A stretch of DNA of 64,000 bases from Anolis sagrei (taxonomy: Eukaryota > Chordata > Lepidosauria > Squamata > Anolidae). The notes below the pieces were generated by a model. The model ran no database searches, was not told the DNA's origin, and saw nothing but the letters and a program-made list of their open reading frames with translations. The position numbers and the translations under genes were made by a program. Position 1 is the first letter of the stretch. Each line of letters begins with the position of its first letter. Below are positions 28,540-38,683 of the stretch, piece after piece. Location: positions 19,166,375 through 19,230,374 of the forward strand of contig NC_090034.1 in the NCBI RefSeq assembly GCF_037176765.1, written 5' to 3'.

Positions 28540-28795
28540 TATTTACTCAAGTTTAAGGCCCCTTCTACACTGCCATATAAAATGCAAATTATCTGCTTTG
28601 AACTGGGTTATTTGGCAGTGCAGACTCATATAATCCAGTTCAAAGCAGATAATGTGGATTATCTAATTTCATAATCTGGATTATATGTCAATGTAGAAGG
28701 GGCTTCTTGCATACTTTTGCGGAGCTGAATTACAAAGCCAAAACTGAGGTGTGCATAGGATTTATTGGCGCACCATACTCAAGGAAATATGGTAA
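28540..28795. mobile_element. Family-F MITE split by a family-C MITE
   Basis: CATATTTACTCAAGTTTAA and GAGGTGTGCATAGGATTTATTGG...CAAGGAAATATGG are two ends of family F. Family C lies between at 28557-28708 (CCCCTTCTACACTGCC to GTAGAAGGGGC). Confidence 0.75.
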
Positions 28796-28907
28796 TAATA
28801 GTAGTTCAAGTAATTCTAATTACTAAAGTAAGGAAATTCCCCCCTAATTGCAATCCGTTCACCTGGTCAACCAAAGATCTAGTATTTTAAATATCATAGT
28901 ATCAGTA

Positions 28908-29021
28908 TTATACCATATTTACTTGAGTCTAATGCACACCTTTTTTGGGTAAATTATATAGCCCAAATTGAGGTGCACATTAGATTCAATGGCATATTAT
29001 ACCCAAGCAAATACGGTAATT
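28908..29021. mobile_element. Family-F MITE, uninterrupted
   Basis: A foldback element with TTACTTGAGTCTAATGCACACC and GAGGTGCACATTAGATTC, ending CAAGCAAATACGG. Confidence 0.78.
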
Positions 29022-29204
29022 TGGGACAGAAAGAACTGATCATGAATGACTCCTCCTTTTAAGGCATTTCCAGTGATTTTGGAATTCCAGGTAAGGGTTG
29101 AATACCCTATGCTAATTTGCTGAAAGTTACATTTATGCCATGACACTGGCACACAAAGGCCAATAAGACAAGCAAACATGGCAACGCTTGAAGGTACTGA
29201 TTGA

Positions 29205-29545
29205 GACAAAGATTAAGAAGAGGAGGAGGCAATAGAGAGAAGGAGGTAAAAGAAAAGCCAGGAGAAGGACCAAGAGAAGAGGAAGAGAAGAGAGAAGAGG
29301 AAATGAGAAGAGAAGGAAGAAAGGAGAGAAAAGAAGAAAGGAAAGGAAAAGGGAGTAAGAAGAAGAAAGGAGAGAAAGAAGGGAAAGAGAAGGAAAGAAG
29401 AGAAAAGAAGAAAGGGGAAAAGAAGGAAGAAAGAGAAAATAAAGGAGAGGACAATAAAGGAAAAGAGGAGAAGAAAGTCAAAGAAGAAAAGAGAGGAGAA
29501 AGAAAGACGATAAAAAAAAGGAAAGAAGAAAAAGAAGAGACACGG

Positions 29546-29580
<35 letters not shown>

Positions 29581-29633
29581 AAAGGGAGAAAAGAAGAAAA
29601 GAGAAAGAGGAGGAAGATAGAAAAGAAGAAAGG
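29205..29633. repeat. Polypurine tract, about 430 bp
   Basis: Almost only A and G on the plus strand, with GGAAGA/GAAA motifs. The Lys/Glu/Arg-rich and Ser/Phe-rich frames on the two strands are shadows of it. Confidence 0.95.
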
Positions 29634-30062
29634 AGGCAGAGTTGTTGTTGTTGGAGGAAGAGAGGAGAAGGAAGGAGGTAAAGAAACTAATGATTTGGAG
29701 AAACCAAGGGCCAGAATTTTTTAAAAAAAACAACAGTTGCTGTAAAGGGAGGAAATGACAGCTCCCAGAATTCTTGGGAGTCTGTATCCTAAAAACCTAA
29801 CTACAGAGAATAGTTTTGACCATATATGGTCAGGGCAAAGAGGTCCATTCCTGTGTGATTTTACCATCATACAGAAATGGAGTGGAAAGGGGAGTGGTCA
29901 AAAACCACTTATTGATTCAAAGCATTTAAACAATTATAGTATAGTAATTGTTTCCATACTCAGAATGCCACCTATTTCTTGGTCCATGACCAATAGGAGA
30001 CTTTTCTTCCAGACAAAACCCTTGCAAAGGCTTGGGAAGGAGGAGGAGGAGGAGGACAAGAA

Positions 30063-30537
30063 GAATAATTTATTTTTATTTATTTCTGGTATTTCTACCC
30101 CGTTCCTTCTCAACCCCCGAAAGAGGGACTCAGGACGGCTTACATTTGGCAACAATTCGATGCCACTACAAATAGCAAAGCAATATAATAACAATTAAAA
30201 ACAATAAATAGAACATTAATTAAAAACAGTAAAAAATAGTGTTAACAGCTATATCATCATTCCAATCAATTCCATATCAAAGTGCTATTTATGCCTGCTG
30301 TCCAAAAGCCTGGTCTCAGAACCACAACTTCAATTTCTTCCTGAAAGACAGGAGGGATGAAGCCGATCTTACCTTGGTGGGAAGCGAGTTCCATAGGCGT
30401 GGGGCCACAGCTGAGAAAGTCCTGTCTCTCATCCCTGCTAGCCATATTTGCGACGCTGGCGGGAGCGAGAGCAGGGCCTCCCCGGATGATCTTAAACTGT
30501 GAGGCGGAACGTAGAGGGAGATGCGTTCAGACAAGTA
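30063..30537 (-). mobile_element. L2 LINE, 3' end with ORF2 C-terminus
   Basis: Minus-strand frame 30534-30316 reads SLRSSGEALLSLPPASQ, APRLWNSLPTKVRSASSL and FRKKLKLWF, typical of the L2 reverse transcriptase C-terminus. The 3' UTR with GAGTCCCTCTTTCGGGGG-type sequence runs to 30063. Confidence 0.88.
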
Positions 30538-31175
30538 AGCAGCAATTAGAACAAATCAAAGCCAGAATTGAAAAGTCGAGGACAGATTCCAAGTGTAGGC
30601 TCCGAAAGGAAGCAGACCAAATGATGGATCACATACTCAGCTGCTGCAAGAAGATTGCGCATACAGACTACAAGCAGAGGCATAATACTGTTGCTCAGAT
30701 GATCCACTGGACATCTGCCTGTGACAAAGAACTGATGGGATCACAAGGCTTAAGAGGTTACAGAAAATGAATACGTCAAACTACTCTGGGACTTCCGAGT
30801 TTAGACTGACAGAGTTTCAGAGCACAAGACTCCTGACCTCTCTATCGTGGAAAAAAACAAGTATCTATCATCGATGCTGCAATCCCAGGCGAAAGCAGAA
30901 TGGACAAGAAGCAACTGAAAAAGCTTACACGATATGAGGATTTCAAGATTGAACTACAAAGACTGGCACAAGGTAGTGATTGGCACACGGCGTGCAGTGC
31001 CTAAAGACCTTGGTCTACACTTAAAAAGAATCGGCACTGACAAAATCACCATCTGTTAGCTGCAAAAGGCCACACTCTTCAGATCTGCACGCATTATTTA
31101 CCGATACATCACAGTCTTGGGCACTTGGGAAGCGTCCGATTTGTGAACGAATACAAAAGCCAACATAGTGATCTT
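30538..31175 (+). mobile_element. R4-like LINE, C-terminal part
   Basis: Decayed frames contain DSKCRLRKEADQMMDHILSCC (Cys-rich motif before the endonuclease), RHNTVAQMIHW and GESRMDKKQLKKLTRYED-like sequence; comparison with 62977-63219 shows the restriction-like endonuclease region IVNVAILGDSRIEEKQLEKL. This architecture is that of R2/R4/Dong LINEs. Several stops and shifts. Confidence 0.72.
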
Positions 31176-31179
31176 ATTT

Positions 31180-31365
31180 GCTGTGTTTATTTATTTATTT
31201 ACTTACTGTATTTGTATACCGCCCCTCTCAGCTCTCAGGTGACTCGACTTGTTGTGTACCTAATAATTAATTAATTAATAATAATAATAGAAGCTCAGCC
31301 TGTCATTTAACATTTATTTATTTATTTATTTGCTTTATTTCTATACCGCATTTTTCAACCCAATT
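31180..31365 (-). mobile_element. L2-like 3' tails, two
   Basis: TTTATTTATTTACTTACTG...ATACCGCCCCTCTCAG and, from 31310, TTTATTTATTTATTTGC...TATACCGCATTTTTC. Confidence 0.65.
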
Positions 31366-32272
31366 AGGCGACATTGAGAAAACCAAAGTGCTCTTCCTGC
31401 AGTCACCAGCCAATCTGTCTCCAATGCTAGAAATACAGCTTAATGGTGTAACATTCGAAAATGTTCACAATTTCTGCTACCTTGGCAGCCACCTCTCCAC
31501 AAAAGTCAACATTGACACTGAAATACAACACTGCCTGAGCTCTGCAAGTGCAGCATTTTTCTGAATGAAGCAGAGAGTGTTTGAGGACTGGGACATCCGT
31601 AGGGATACCAAGGTGCTTGTTTATAAAGCTATTGTCCTCCCAACCCTGCTATACACCTGCGAGATGTGAACAGTCTACAGACGTCACAAGCAACTTCTGG
31701 AACAATTCAATCAGCGCTGCCTCTGGAAAATCCTGCAAATCTCTTGGGAAGACAAGTGGACAAATGTCAGTGTGCTGGAGAAGCAAAGACCACCAGCATT
31801 GAAGCGATGGTCCTCCGCCATCAACTCTGCTGGACCGGCCACGTTGTCCGGATGCCCGACCACCATCTCCCAAAGCAGTTGCTCTACTCTAAACTCAAGA
31901 ATGGAAAATGGAATGTTGATAGGCAGGAAAAGAGATTTAAAGATGGGCGCAAAGCCAGCCTTAAAAACTCTGGCATAGACACTGAGAACTGGGAAGCCCT
32001 AGCACTTGAGCGCTCCAGCTGGAGGTCAGCTGTGAACAGCAGTGCTGTAGAATTTGAAGAGGCACGAATGTAGGGCAAAAGAGAGAAACATGTCAAGAGG
32101 AAAGCATGTCAAGCCAACCCCAAATGGGACCGCCTGCCACCTGTAAACCGATGCCTTCACTGTGAGAGAAGATGCAGGTCAAGAATAGGGCTCCACAGTA
32201 ACCTACGGACCCACCGCCAGGACACCGATCTTGGAAGACTATCCTATTCGGACAACGAGGGATCGCCTAAGT
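31366..32272 (+). mobile_element. LINE, reverse transcriptase C-terminus with zinc finger
   Basis: Decayed frames give NFCYLGSHLSTKVNIDTEI, VYKAIVLPTLLYTCEM, FNQRCLWKILQISWEDKWTN, CWTGHVVRMPDHHLPKQLLY, then a terminal finger CLHCERRC...GLHSNLRTH. This is a non-LTR element distinct from CR1, L2 and the R4-like family; I could not fix its clade (RTE-like is one option). The tail of a second copy lies at 59513-59674. Confidence 0.75.
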
Positions 32273-32535
32273 AAGTAATAATAATAATAATATCACAGGC
32301 AAGACTCCTCCAGATGGGTCAAATGTTACTCGAAGTCGAAGTATTTGTAGCTGTATTTTTGCATTTGTTGCCGTTTTCAAAATCCATGTTATTTTTGTTT
32401 CATTTTTCCCAGATTGTTTGCTGACAATTCCCAGAAACTTTGTATTTGCTGAGAGCGGCTGACTTTAAATAAATACAGGAAATGGAGATATTTTGTAACA
32501 AAATTGTCCCCAAAGGCTTCCTTTTCCAGCTACAC

Positions 32536-32669
32536 CAGGCACGTGCAAACTTTGGTCCTCCAGGTGTTTTGGACTTCAACTCCCACAATTCCTAACAGCC
32601 GGTAGGCTGTTAGGAATTGTGGGAGTTGAAGTCCAAAACACCTGGAGGACCAAAGTTTGCCCATGCTTG
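32536..32669. mobile_element. Family-B hAT-type MITE, 134 bp palindrome
   Basis: CAGGCACGTGCAAACTTTGG to AAGTTTGCCCATGCTTG, flanked by AGCTACAC (32528-32535) and ATCTACAC (32670-32677). Family-A sequence (TGTATAATTAATAC) continues to the right. Confidence 0.88.
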
Positions 32670-32752
32670 ATCTACACTGTATAATTAATACAATTTGATG
32701 CCCCTTTGAGCCCTTTTTGCTGCTATGGCAGTTAAAGTGCTGTCAAACTGCA
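32670..32752 (+). mobile_element. Family-A MITE fragment
   Basis: ATCTACACTGTATAATTAATAC to GTGCTGTCAAACTGCA, cut by the CR1 block. Confidence 0.75.
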
Positions 32753-32756
32753 CACG

Positions 32757-32857
32757 AGCTTGCTCCCTCCTCCCTGTGGCTTCCTCTCACATATTTATAC
32801 ATGGCTATCATATCCCCTCTCAGCCTTTTCTTCAGGCTAAACATGCCCAGTTCTCTA
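32757..32857 (-). mobile_element. Inverted CR1 piece
   Basis: Nearly the exact reverse complement of 32872-32973, ending at CCCAGTTCTCTACGAGG. With the next feature it makes a hairpin with arms of about 96 bp. Confidence 0.9.
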
Positions 32858-33267
32858 CGAGGAGCGACTTAGGGAACTGGGCATGTTTAGCCTGAAGAAG
32901 AGAAGGCTGAGAGGGGATATGATAGCCATGTAGAAATATGTGAGAGGAAGCCACAGGGAGGAGGGAGCAAGCTTGTTTTCTGCTTCCTTGGAGACTAGGA
33001 CGCGGAACAATGGCTTCAAACTACAAGAGAGGAGATTCCATCTGAACATGAGGAAGAACTTCCTGACTGTGAGAGCCGTTCAGCAGTGGAACTCTCTGCC
33101 CCGGAGTGTGGTGGAGGCTCCTTCTTTGGAAGCTTTTAAACACAGGCTGGATGGCCATCTGTCAGGGGTGATTTGAATGCAATATTCCTGCTTCTTGGCA
33201 GGGGGTTGGACTGGATGACCCATGAGGTCTCTTCCAACTCTTTGATTCTATGATTCTATGATTCTAC
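32858..33267 (+). mobile_element. CR1 LINE 3' end, young
   Basis: GGAACTGGGCATGTTTAGCC through GGTTGGACTGGATGACCC and three ATTCTATG-type repeats, only a few differences from 1550-1940. It ends about 50 bp before the METTL22 promoter. Confidence 0.95.
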
Positions 33268-33359
33268 AGTGTCAAAAAACAAAAAATGCCATATTTCAAT
33301 AAGTAAATTAGCGTCATTATGGAAGAAGCCGCGGGGCTACTGCGCTGAGGCCTAGGCCC

Positions 33360-33373
33360 GTTGCCATAGCAAC
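33360..33373. promoter_or_regulatory. RFX-type X-box
   Basis: GTTGCCATAGCAAC is a nearly perfect palindrome fitting the RFX consensus, about 215 bp upstream of the exon 1 ATG. Function is inferred from the motif only. Confidence 0.6.
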
Positions 33374-33577
33374 CGCTGAAAGCAGCGAAAAGGCATGCTA
33401 GTCATCTAAGTCACTTCGCAAAGTGGGCGGAGCGTCGTGAAGGCTCACTCTCTCGCGATTGGTCATTTCGCCAGGTGGGCGGGAGCGCTGCTAAGTGGGC
33501 GGGGCTCTGCTGGTCTTTAGCCTATCGGAAAAGCGCCGGAAGTTGAGGGAGAGGAAGTGGCGGAAGGGTAAAGCAAA

Positions 33578-33606
33578 ATGGCGGCGCCAACCTTAGGCGC
33601 AAGGAG
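33578..33606 (+). CDS. METTL22: METTL22 exon 1, possible coding part
   Basis: An ATG with A at -3 and G at +4 sits inside a YY1-like AAAATGGCGGC motif. The frame runs nine codons plus two bases to the donor AAGGAG|GTGAGA and continues in frame into exon 2. Whether translation starts here or at 38106 cannot be settled from sequence alone. Confidence 0.5.
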
Positions 33607-36600
33607 GTGAGAGGGAAGGTTATGGCTTCCAACTTTGCTGCTCCATCCTGTAATAATAATAAAACCTGAGTGACTCAATTGGACAAACCTTGGACATCTC
33701 TTACCCTAGGTAGTACTGTTCTCAGGGCAAGTGAGAGTGTCTCTGTGCATGTCAAGAGTTCGTTGTCCCTAAGGGGAGTGAATACTAACATTGGTTCGGC
33801 AGCGCCTGCAATTGCAACAACTCACAGCCTTGCTTGGGGGCTCTTAAAAGGGAAATGGGGTTTTTGTGTTATATAAGGTTTCCCCACAAAATGTACAGTT
33901 CCTTAACAGAATGAAAAATCCCAATAGGAAAGGAATGCCTATGGAAATTAGCAATAAACGATAAGTTGACATATAGGTTAAAAGTTAGGAAAGGGTTATG
34001 GAAGGAAAATGATTTTGATGAGGTTTGGGGAAATTTTATTGAGAATGGTTTAATAGAAGTAGATGGGAAACTACCTCCACAAGAAGAAATGGTATTTTGG
34101 AAGGAGAATGTAAATTGAAGTGGCTGGGGGGGGGGGGGGGCACAGAGGTGAATAAAACAGCATATTTTATATATATATATATATTACACACACATACATA
34201 TATAGATGTAATGAAGGTACTGGTGTATTGATGTATCTAAAGAAAACCAATAAAAACTACTTTTAAAAAAAGGAAAGAAATTCTTTGGAATTTCAAGCGA
34301 TTTCGTACTTTAAGCTGGGGTTTGTACAGGATTAAATCGTCATTATAACATTAATTCCTCAATATTCTTACTCTTCTTCCCTACGTTTTCTTCCTTCCCT
34401 CCTCCCTGTCAGTCTGTTCCTTCTTTTCCTCTTTCTTTTTAACCTTCCTTCTCATACACAAGGCACGTTTCTTTCCCAGTGATAACTTCTCTTATTCTCT
34501 CTTCTCTCTCTCCATTCCTTCTTGCTACCCTTCTTTCCTTTCTTCCTCTCATATCTTTACCACTTTCCCTTCCTTCCTTGCCCTCATACGCATGTGATAT
34601 AGAACTATAGAGTTGGAAGAGACCTTGTGGGCCATCCAGTCCAACCCTCTGCCAAGAAGCAGGAAAATAGCATTCAAAGCCCCCCTCCCCCCTTACATCA
34701 GATGGCCACCTAGTCTCTTGTTTAAAAGCCTCCAAAGAAGGAGCCTCTACCACACTCCGGGGCAGAGAGTTCCACTGCTGAACAGCTCTCACAGTTAGGA
34801 AGTTTTTCCTCTTGTTCAGGTGGAATCTCCTTTCCTGTAGTTTGAAGATATTGTTCTGCACCCTAGTCTCCAGGGCAGCAGAAACAAGCCTGCTCCTTCC
34901 TCCTGATGACTTCCCCTCACATCTTGATCAATGGCTATCATCATGTCTCTTCTCAGCATTCTCTTCTGCAGGTTAAACATGCCCAGCTCTTTCAGTCGCT
35001 CCTCATGGGGCTTGTTCTCCAGACCCTTGATCATATGAGTTGCCCTCCTCTAGAAACATTCCAGCTTGTCAACATCTACCTTCAATTGCACTGCCCAGAA
35101 TTGGACATATTATTCCAGGTGTGGTCTGACCAAGACAGAATAGAGAGATAGCATGACTTTCCTGGATCTAGACACTAGATTCCTATTTATGCAGGTCAAA
35201 ATCTCATTGGCTTTTTTTAGCCGACACATCACATCACCAAGCTGCTTCACATCCTTTATTTCTCTGTGACAACACAGAGGATCACTTCAACTAGCAACCG
35301 CCAATCCAGTGATATTACAGAAGGTCACCTCACCTAACAATAACCTTTGTCAGACAAACAAACATACATACTTTTGAGTTTGGGAAAGTGAGGGGCCTCT
35401 TTTACACTGCCATATAAAATCCAGATTATCTGCTTTGAACTGGATTATATCCCAGTGTAGACTCAGACCTTCCACACAGCCATATAACCAGAATATCAAG
35501 GCAGATAATCCACAATACCTGCTTTGAACTGGGTTATCTGAGTCCACACTGCCATTTAACCCAATTCAAAGCAGATAATGTTGGATTTTATTCAGCTGTG
35601 TGGAAGGGGCCTCATATAATCCAATTTAAAGCAGATAATATGGATTATCTGCTTTCATAATCTGGATTATATGGCAATGTAGAAGGAGCCTGAGAGAGAG
35701 AGAATCCTTCCACAACCCTATATCCCAGAATATCAAAGCAGAAAATTCCACAATATCTGCTTTGAACTGGGATATCTGAGTCCACACTCAGATAATGTGG
35801 GATTTTCTGTATTGATATTCTGGGATATAGGGCTGTGTGGAAGGACCCTGTGTCCACACTGTCATATATTCCAGTTCAAAGCAGAAAATGTCGGATTTTA
35901 TTCAGCTGTATAGAAGGGGCCAGAGAGATTGGTAAGTAGATGATTTAGGTCTTTCTGCAGATGACAGTTTGCTGAGGATAATGCACTTGGGTCTGTGTCG
36001 AACCTTTCCCTCAGATAACTCTTCATTTGATTTAATTAATTCATTTGTGTTAATGTGGACCTAAATCCAATATCTAATCTCACTGAAGCAATGCAATTTA
36101 CATGAATGTTGCTTTCCTTCCAACTATCCTAATTTGGCAGAGAAAGTCCATTAGTAATCCTCTATTGCCCTGCTTTTTCTGCTGCTTCTAAAATGTCCTG
36201 GTATTTCTTTTGTACTACTTTCCCTCACTGGGTGCAATGTAGAATTAAATCAGATTGGCACCACTTTTAACTGCCATGGGTCAGTGCTGTGGGATCCTAG
36301 GAGTTCTAGTTTTGCAAAGTCTTCAGCCTTCATTATCAAAGAGTGCTGGATCCTCGCCAAAGAACAACTCCCAATGTTGGCTTCATAAGAAACATGTTCC
36401 TTGTTAGGGCACGACATTTAAAAAGGTTTTCTCTACTATTGATAAAAGTGTCCTTACTTCTCAGAGAAGAGTAATGAGAAAAAGGAGACAGTGGCCACTG
36501 TATTATGTTGGGCTGACATAGAACTGAAAAATGAATCTTACATTTGGAACTTGAATGTTGGTTTCAGCAATAATAATAATAATAATAATAATAATACATT

Positions 36601-38652
36601 TTATTTATACCCTGCCACCATCTCCCAGAGGGACTCGGGATGGCTCACAAAGCACTTAAAGGTGCCAATACACAAAATACAAAAAGTGCAGAAACAATAA
36701 CATAAAACAATAATACTCTGTGTAGTACTCTGTAGTGTAGCATGATAGGCTCCTTCTAAACTGTCCTTGTATCCTAGTATCTGGTCCCAGATTATTTTCT
36801 TATCCTAGATTATATGACAGTGGAGACGGATATAATCCAGTTCAAAGCAGGTAACCTGGGATCCGATCCTGGGATATAAAGACAGTGTCAAAGGGACTAG
36901 AGATGTACATGTACTTTTGGTCCATTAAGAGCTAAGAAATGTTAGTAGCTATTTAGAAATGAATGGCTGTCCTAATTCAATCAAACTTAAGGCCCTATGG
37001 GGAGAAAGGCATGATAGAAATAAAATAATACCTGTTTTCAGACAAATGTATTTGATGAGCACCTCCTTCTCCCCCTTCTTCAGTAAATTGGGGTCATTTC
37101 AATTACAGATCCATTGAAAGTCTGTTTATGAAACAGAGTTAAACAGAAGAATTAAAAGGTAGGTAGAATACATTTTCCCACCAAAATTCCATTGGAAAAA
37201 CATGGGCAGCAGAGACTTGAAGCAAAGGAGGGTTGGGGTTAGCAATAAGATACAGACAGAAGGCAAAGGAAGATCTGGAAGAGAGAGAGATATTATTTGT
37301 AGCTTACTTCCTGGAATTAAGTTACATTCCAGATTAATATTCAGAGGCTCAGTGGGATGTAGTGGTTTAGAGTGATGAGTTGATATTTTGGAGAGCCAAG
37401 TTCAAGTGTCGACTAAGCAATGAACTTTGGTAGGTGACTTTCAGCCAGTCACCCTCAGTTTGACCAACCTCATAGGGTTTTAAGGACAGAGGAGATCTAT
37501 AGACCCTACTATGAAGTCATTGAAAAGAAAGCAGATTTATTTATTTATTTGAAACATTTATGTTCCGCCCTTCTCACTCCGAAGGGGACTCAGCGGCTGA
37601 GCACAACATATATACGACAAGCATTCTATTTAATAATAATAATTTATATCCCACTCTTCTCACCCCTAGGGGGCTCAGGGCGGGCTTATAGACCATGGCA
37701 AAGCCACATTACATATACAACCATAAATACAACATATCAATTTAAACAGTTAAAATATAAGTACAATGAAACAGTACAGTTAAAATATAAGTACAATAAA
37801 ATATAAGTACAATACAACAGCTTAAAAGCATACACTCAATCCCTTAAAAGCTTAAAAGCATACATTCAATCAGTGTTGCTATGGCTGGTCAGCGAGGCTG
37901 TTGAAGTGGGGGTGGGGGCTATGGAGGCACCTCGCCTAAGAGTTGTAAGGCAGCAGGCCCAGAGAGGTGTTACTATGGCTGGCAGCGGGCAGCTAGGTCA
38001 TAAGTATATACTTAAGTATATTTAAGTATTACTTATGTAATATCTTGTAATTACAGATGTTTTCATCAGAAGTGCACCCTACTAGGTGCAAAGGAGAGCG
38101 AGGCTATGGATGACATGACGTTCCGAAGTGATACTGTGCTGTCTGATGTCCACCTGCATGTGCCGCAGAAAAGGCAGTTTATGGTCAGGCTGAATGCCGT
38201 TGGCCAGCCAGGTAAGGTATCAGATAGTGTCATAAAAGCTGCCGGCATCTCTTCCACCTTCTATGTGTGATGCCAGCACATTGTCACCAATGACTGTGCT
38301 TTTCTGAAAATCTTTCCCTCTCCCATTGGCCCATAATGTAATAAAATGCAAATATCAGGACATCATTGAGTTACAGAGCATATACTGAGTTGGAAAAAAT
38401 GTCATCCAGAGTTGTCAAGAGCTCAAATCCAAATAATTACTAATGTTGTATGACTTTTATTGAAATCAACTCTTGAATTTAAGAGACAGGCTGGTCTACC
38501 CAGTCAATTTTTAACTATGAAGTTTAAACTCATGTCCTGTGTTTACTGTATTTTAATCTTTTTGTGTGTATTTTAATGTATGCATTTTATAAAAAAACAT
38601 GTTTTAATATATTTATTTACATGATGTTTTATAGTGATCTGTTTTTAACTGA

Positions 38653-38683
<31 letters not shown>

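Larger units (their letters stand above)
33320..33640 (+). promoter_or_regulatory. METTL22: CpG-rich METTL22 promoter
   Basis: A short CpG-rich stretch in AT-rich surroundings. Visible motifs: an RFX X-box at 33360-33373, GGGCGG boxes at 33425, 33477 and 33497, an inverted CCAAT box at 33458-33462, ETS-type CCGGAAGT at 33536-33543 and a second GGAAGT at 33553, and a YY1-type AAAATGGCGGC at 33575-33585. There is no TATA box at a useful distance. This fits a housekeeping gene; transcription probably starts a little upstream of the YY1 motif. Confidence 0.8.

Noticed and set aside
29107-29733. A 208-codon minus-strand and a 139-codon plus-strand frame
   Set aside because: Both are readings of the polypurine tract.
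38057-38113. The first ATG of METTL22 exon 2 (38057) as the start codon
   Set aside because: It opens a frame of 18 codons that stops; the conserved protein frame uses 38106 or enters from exon 1.
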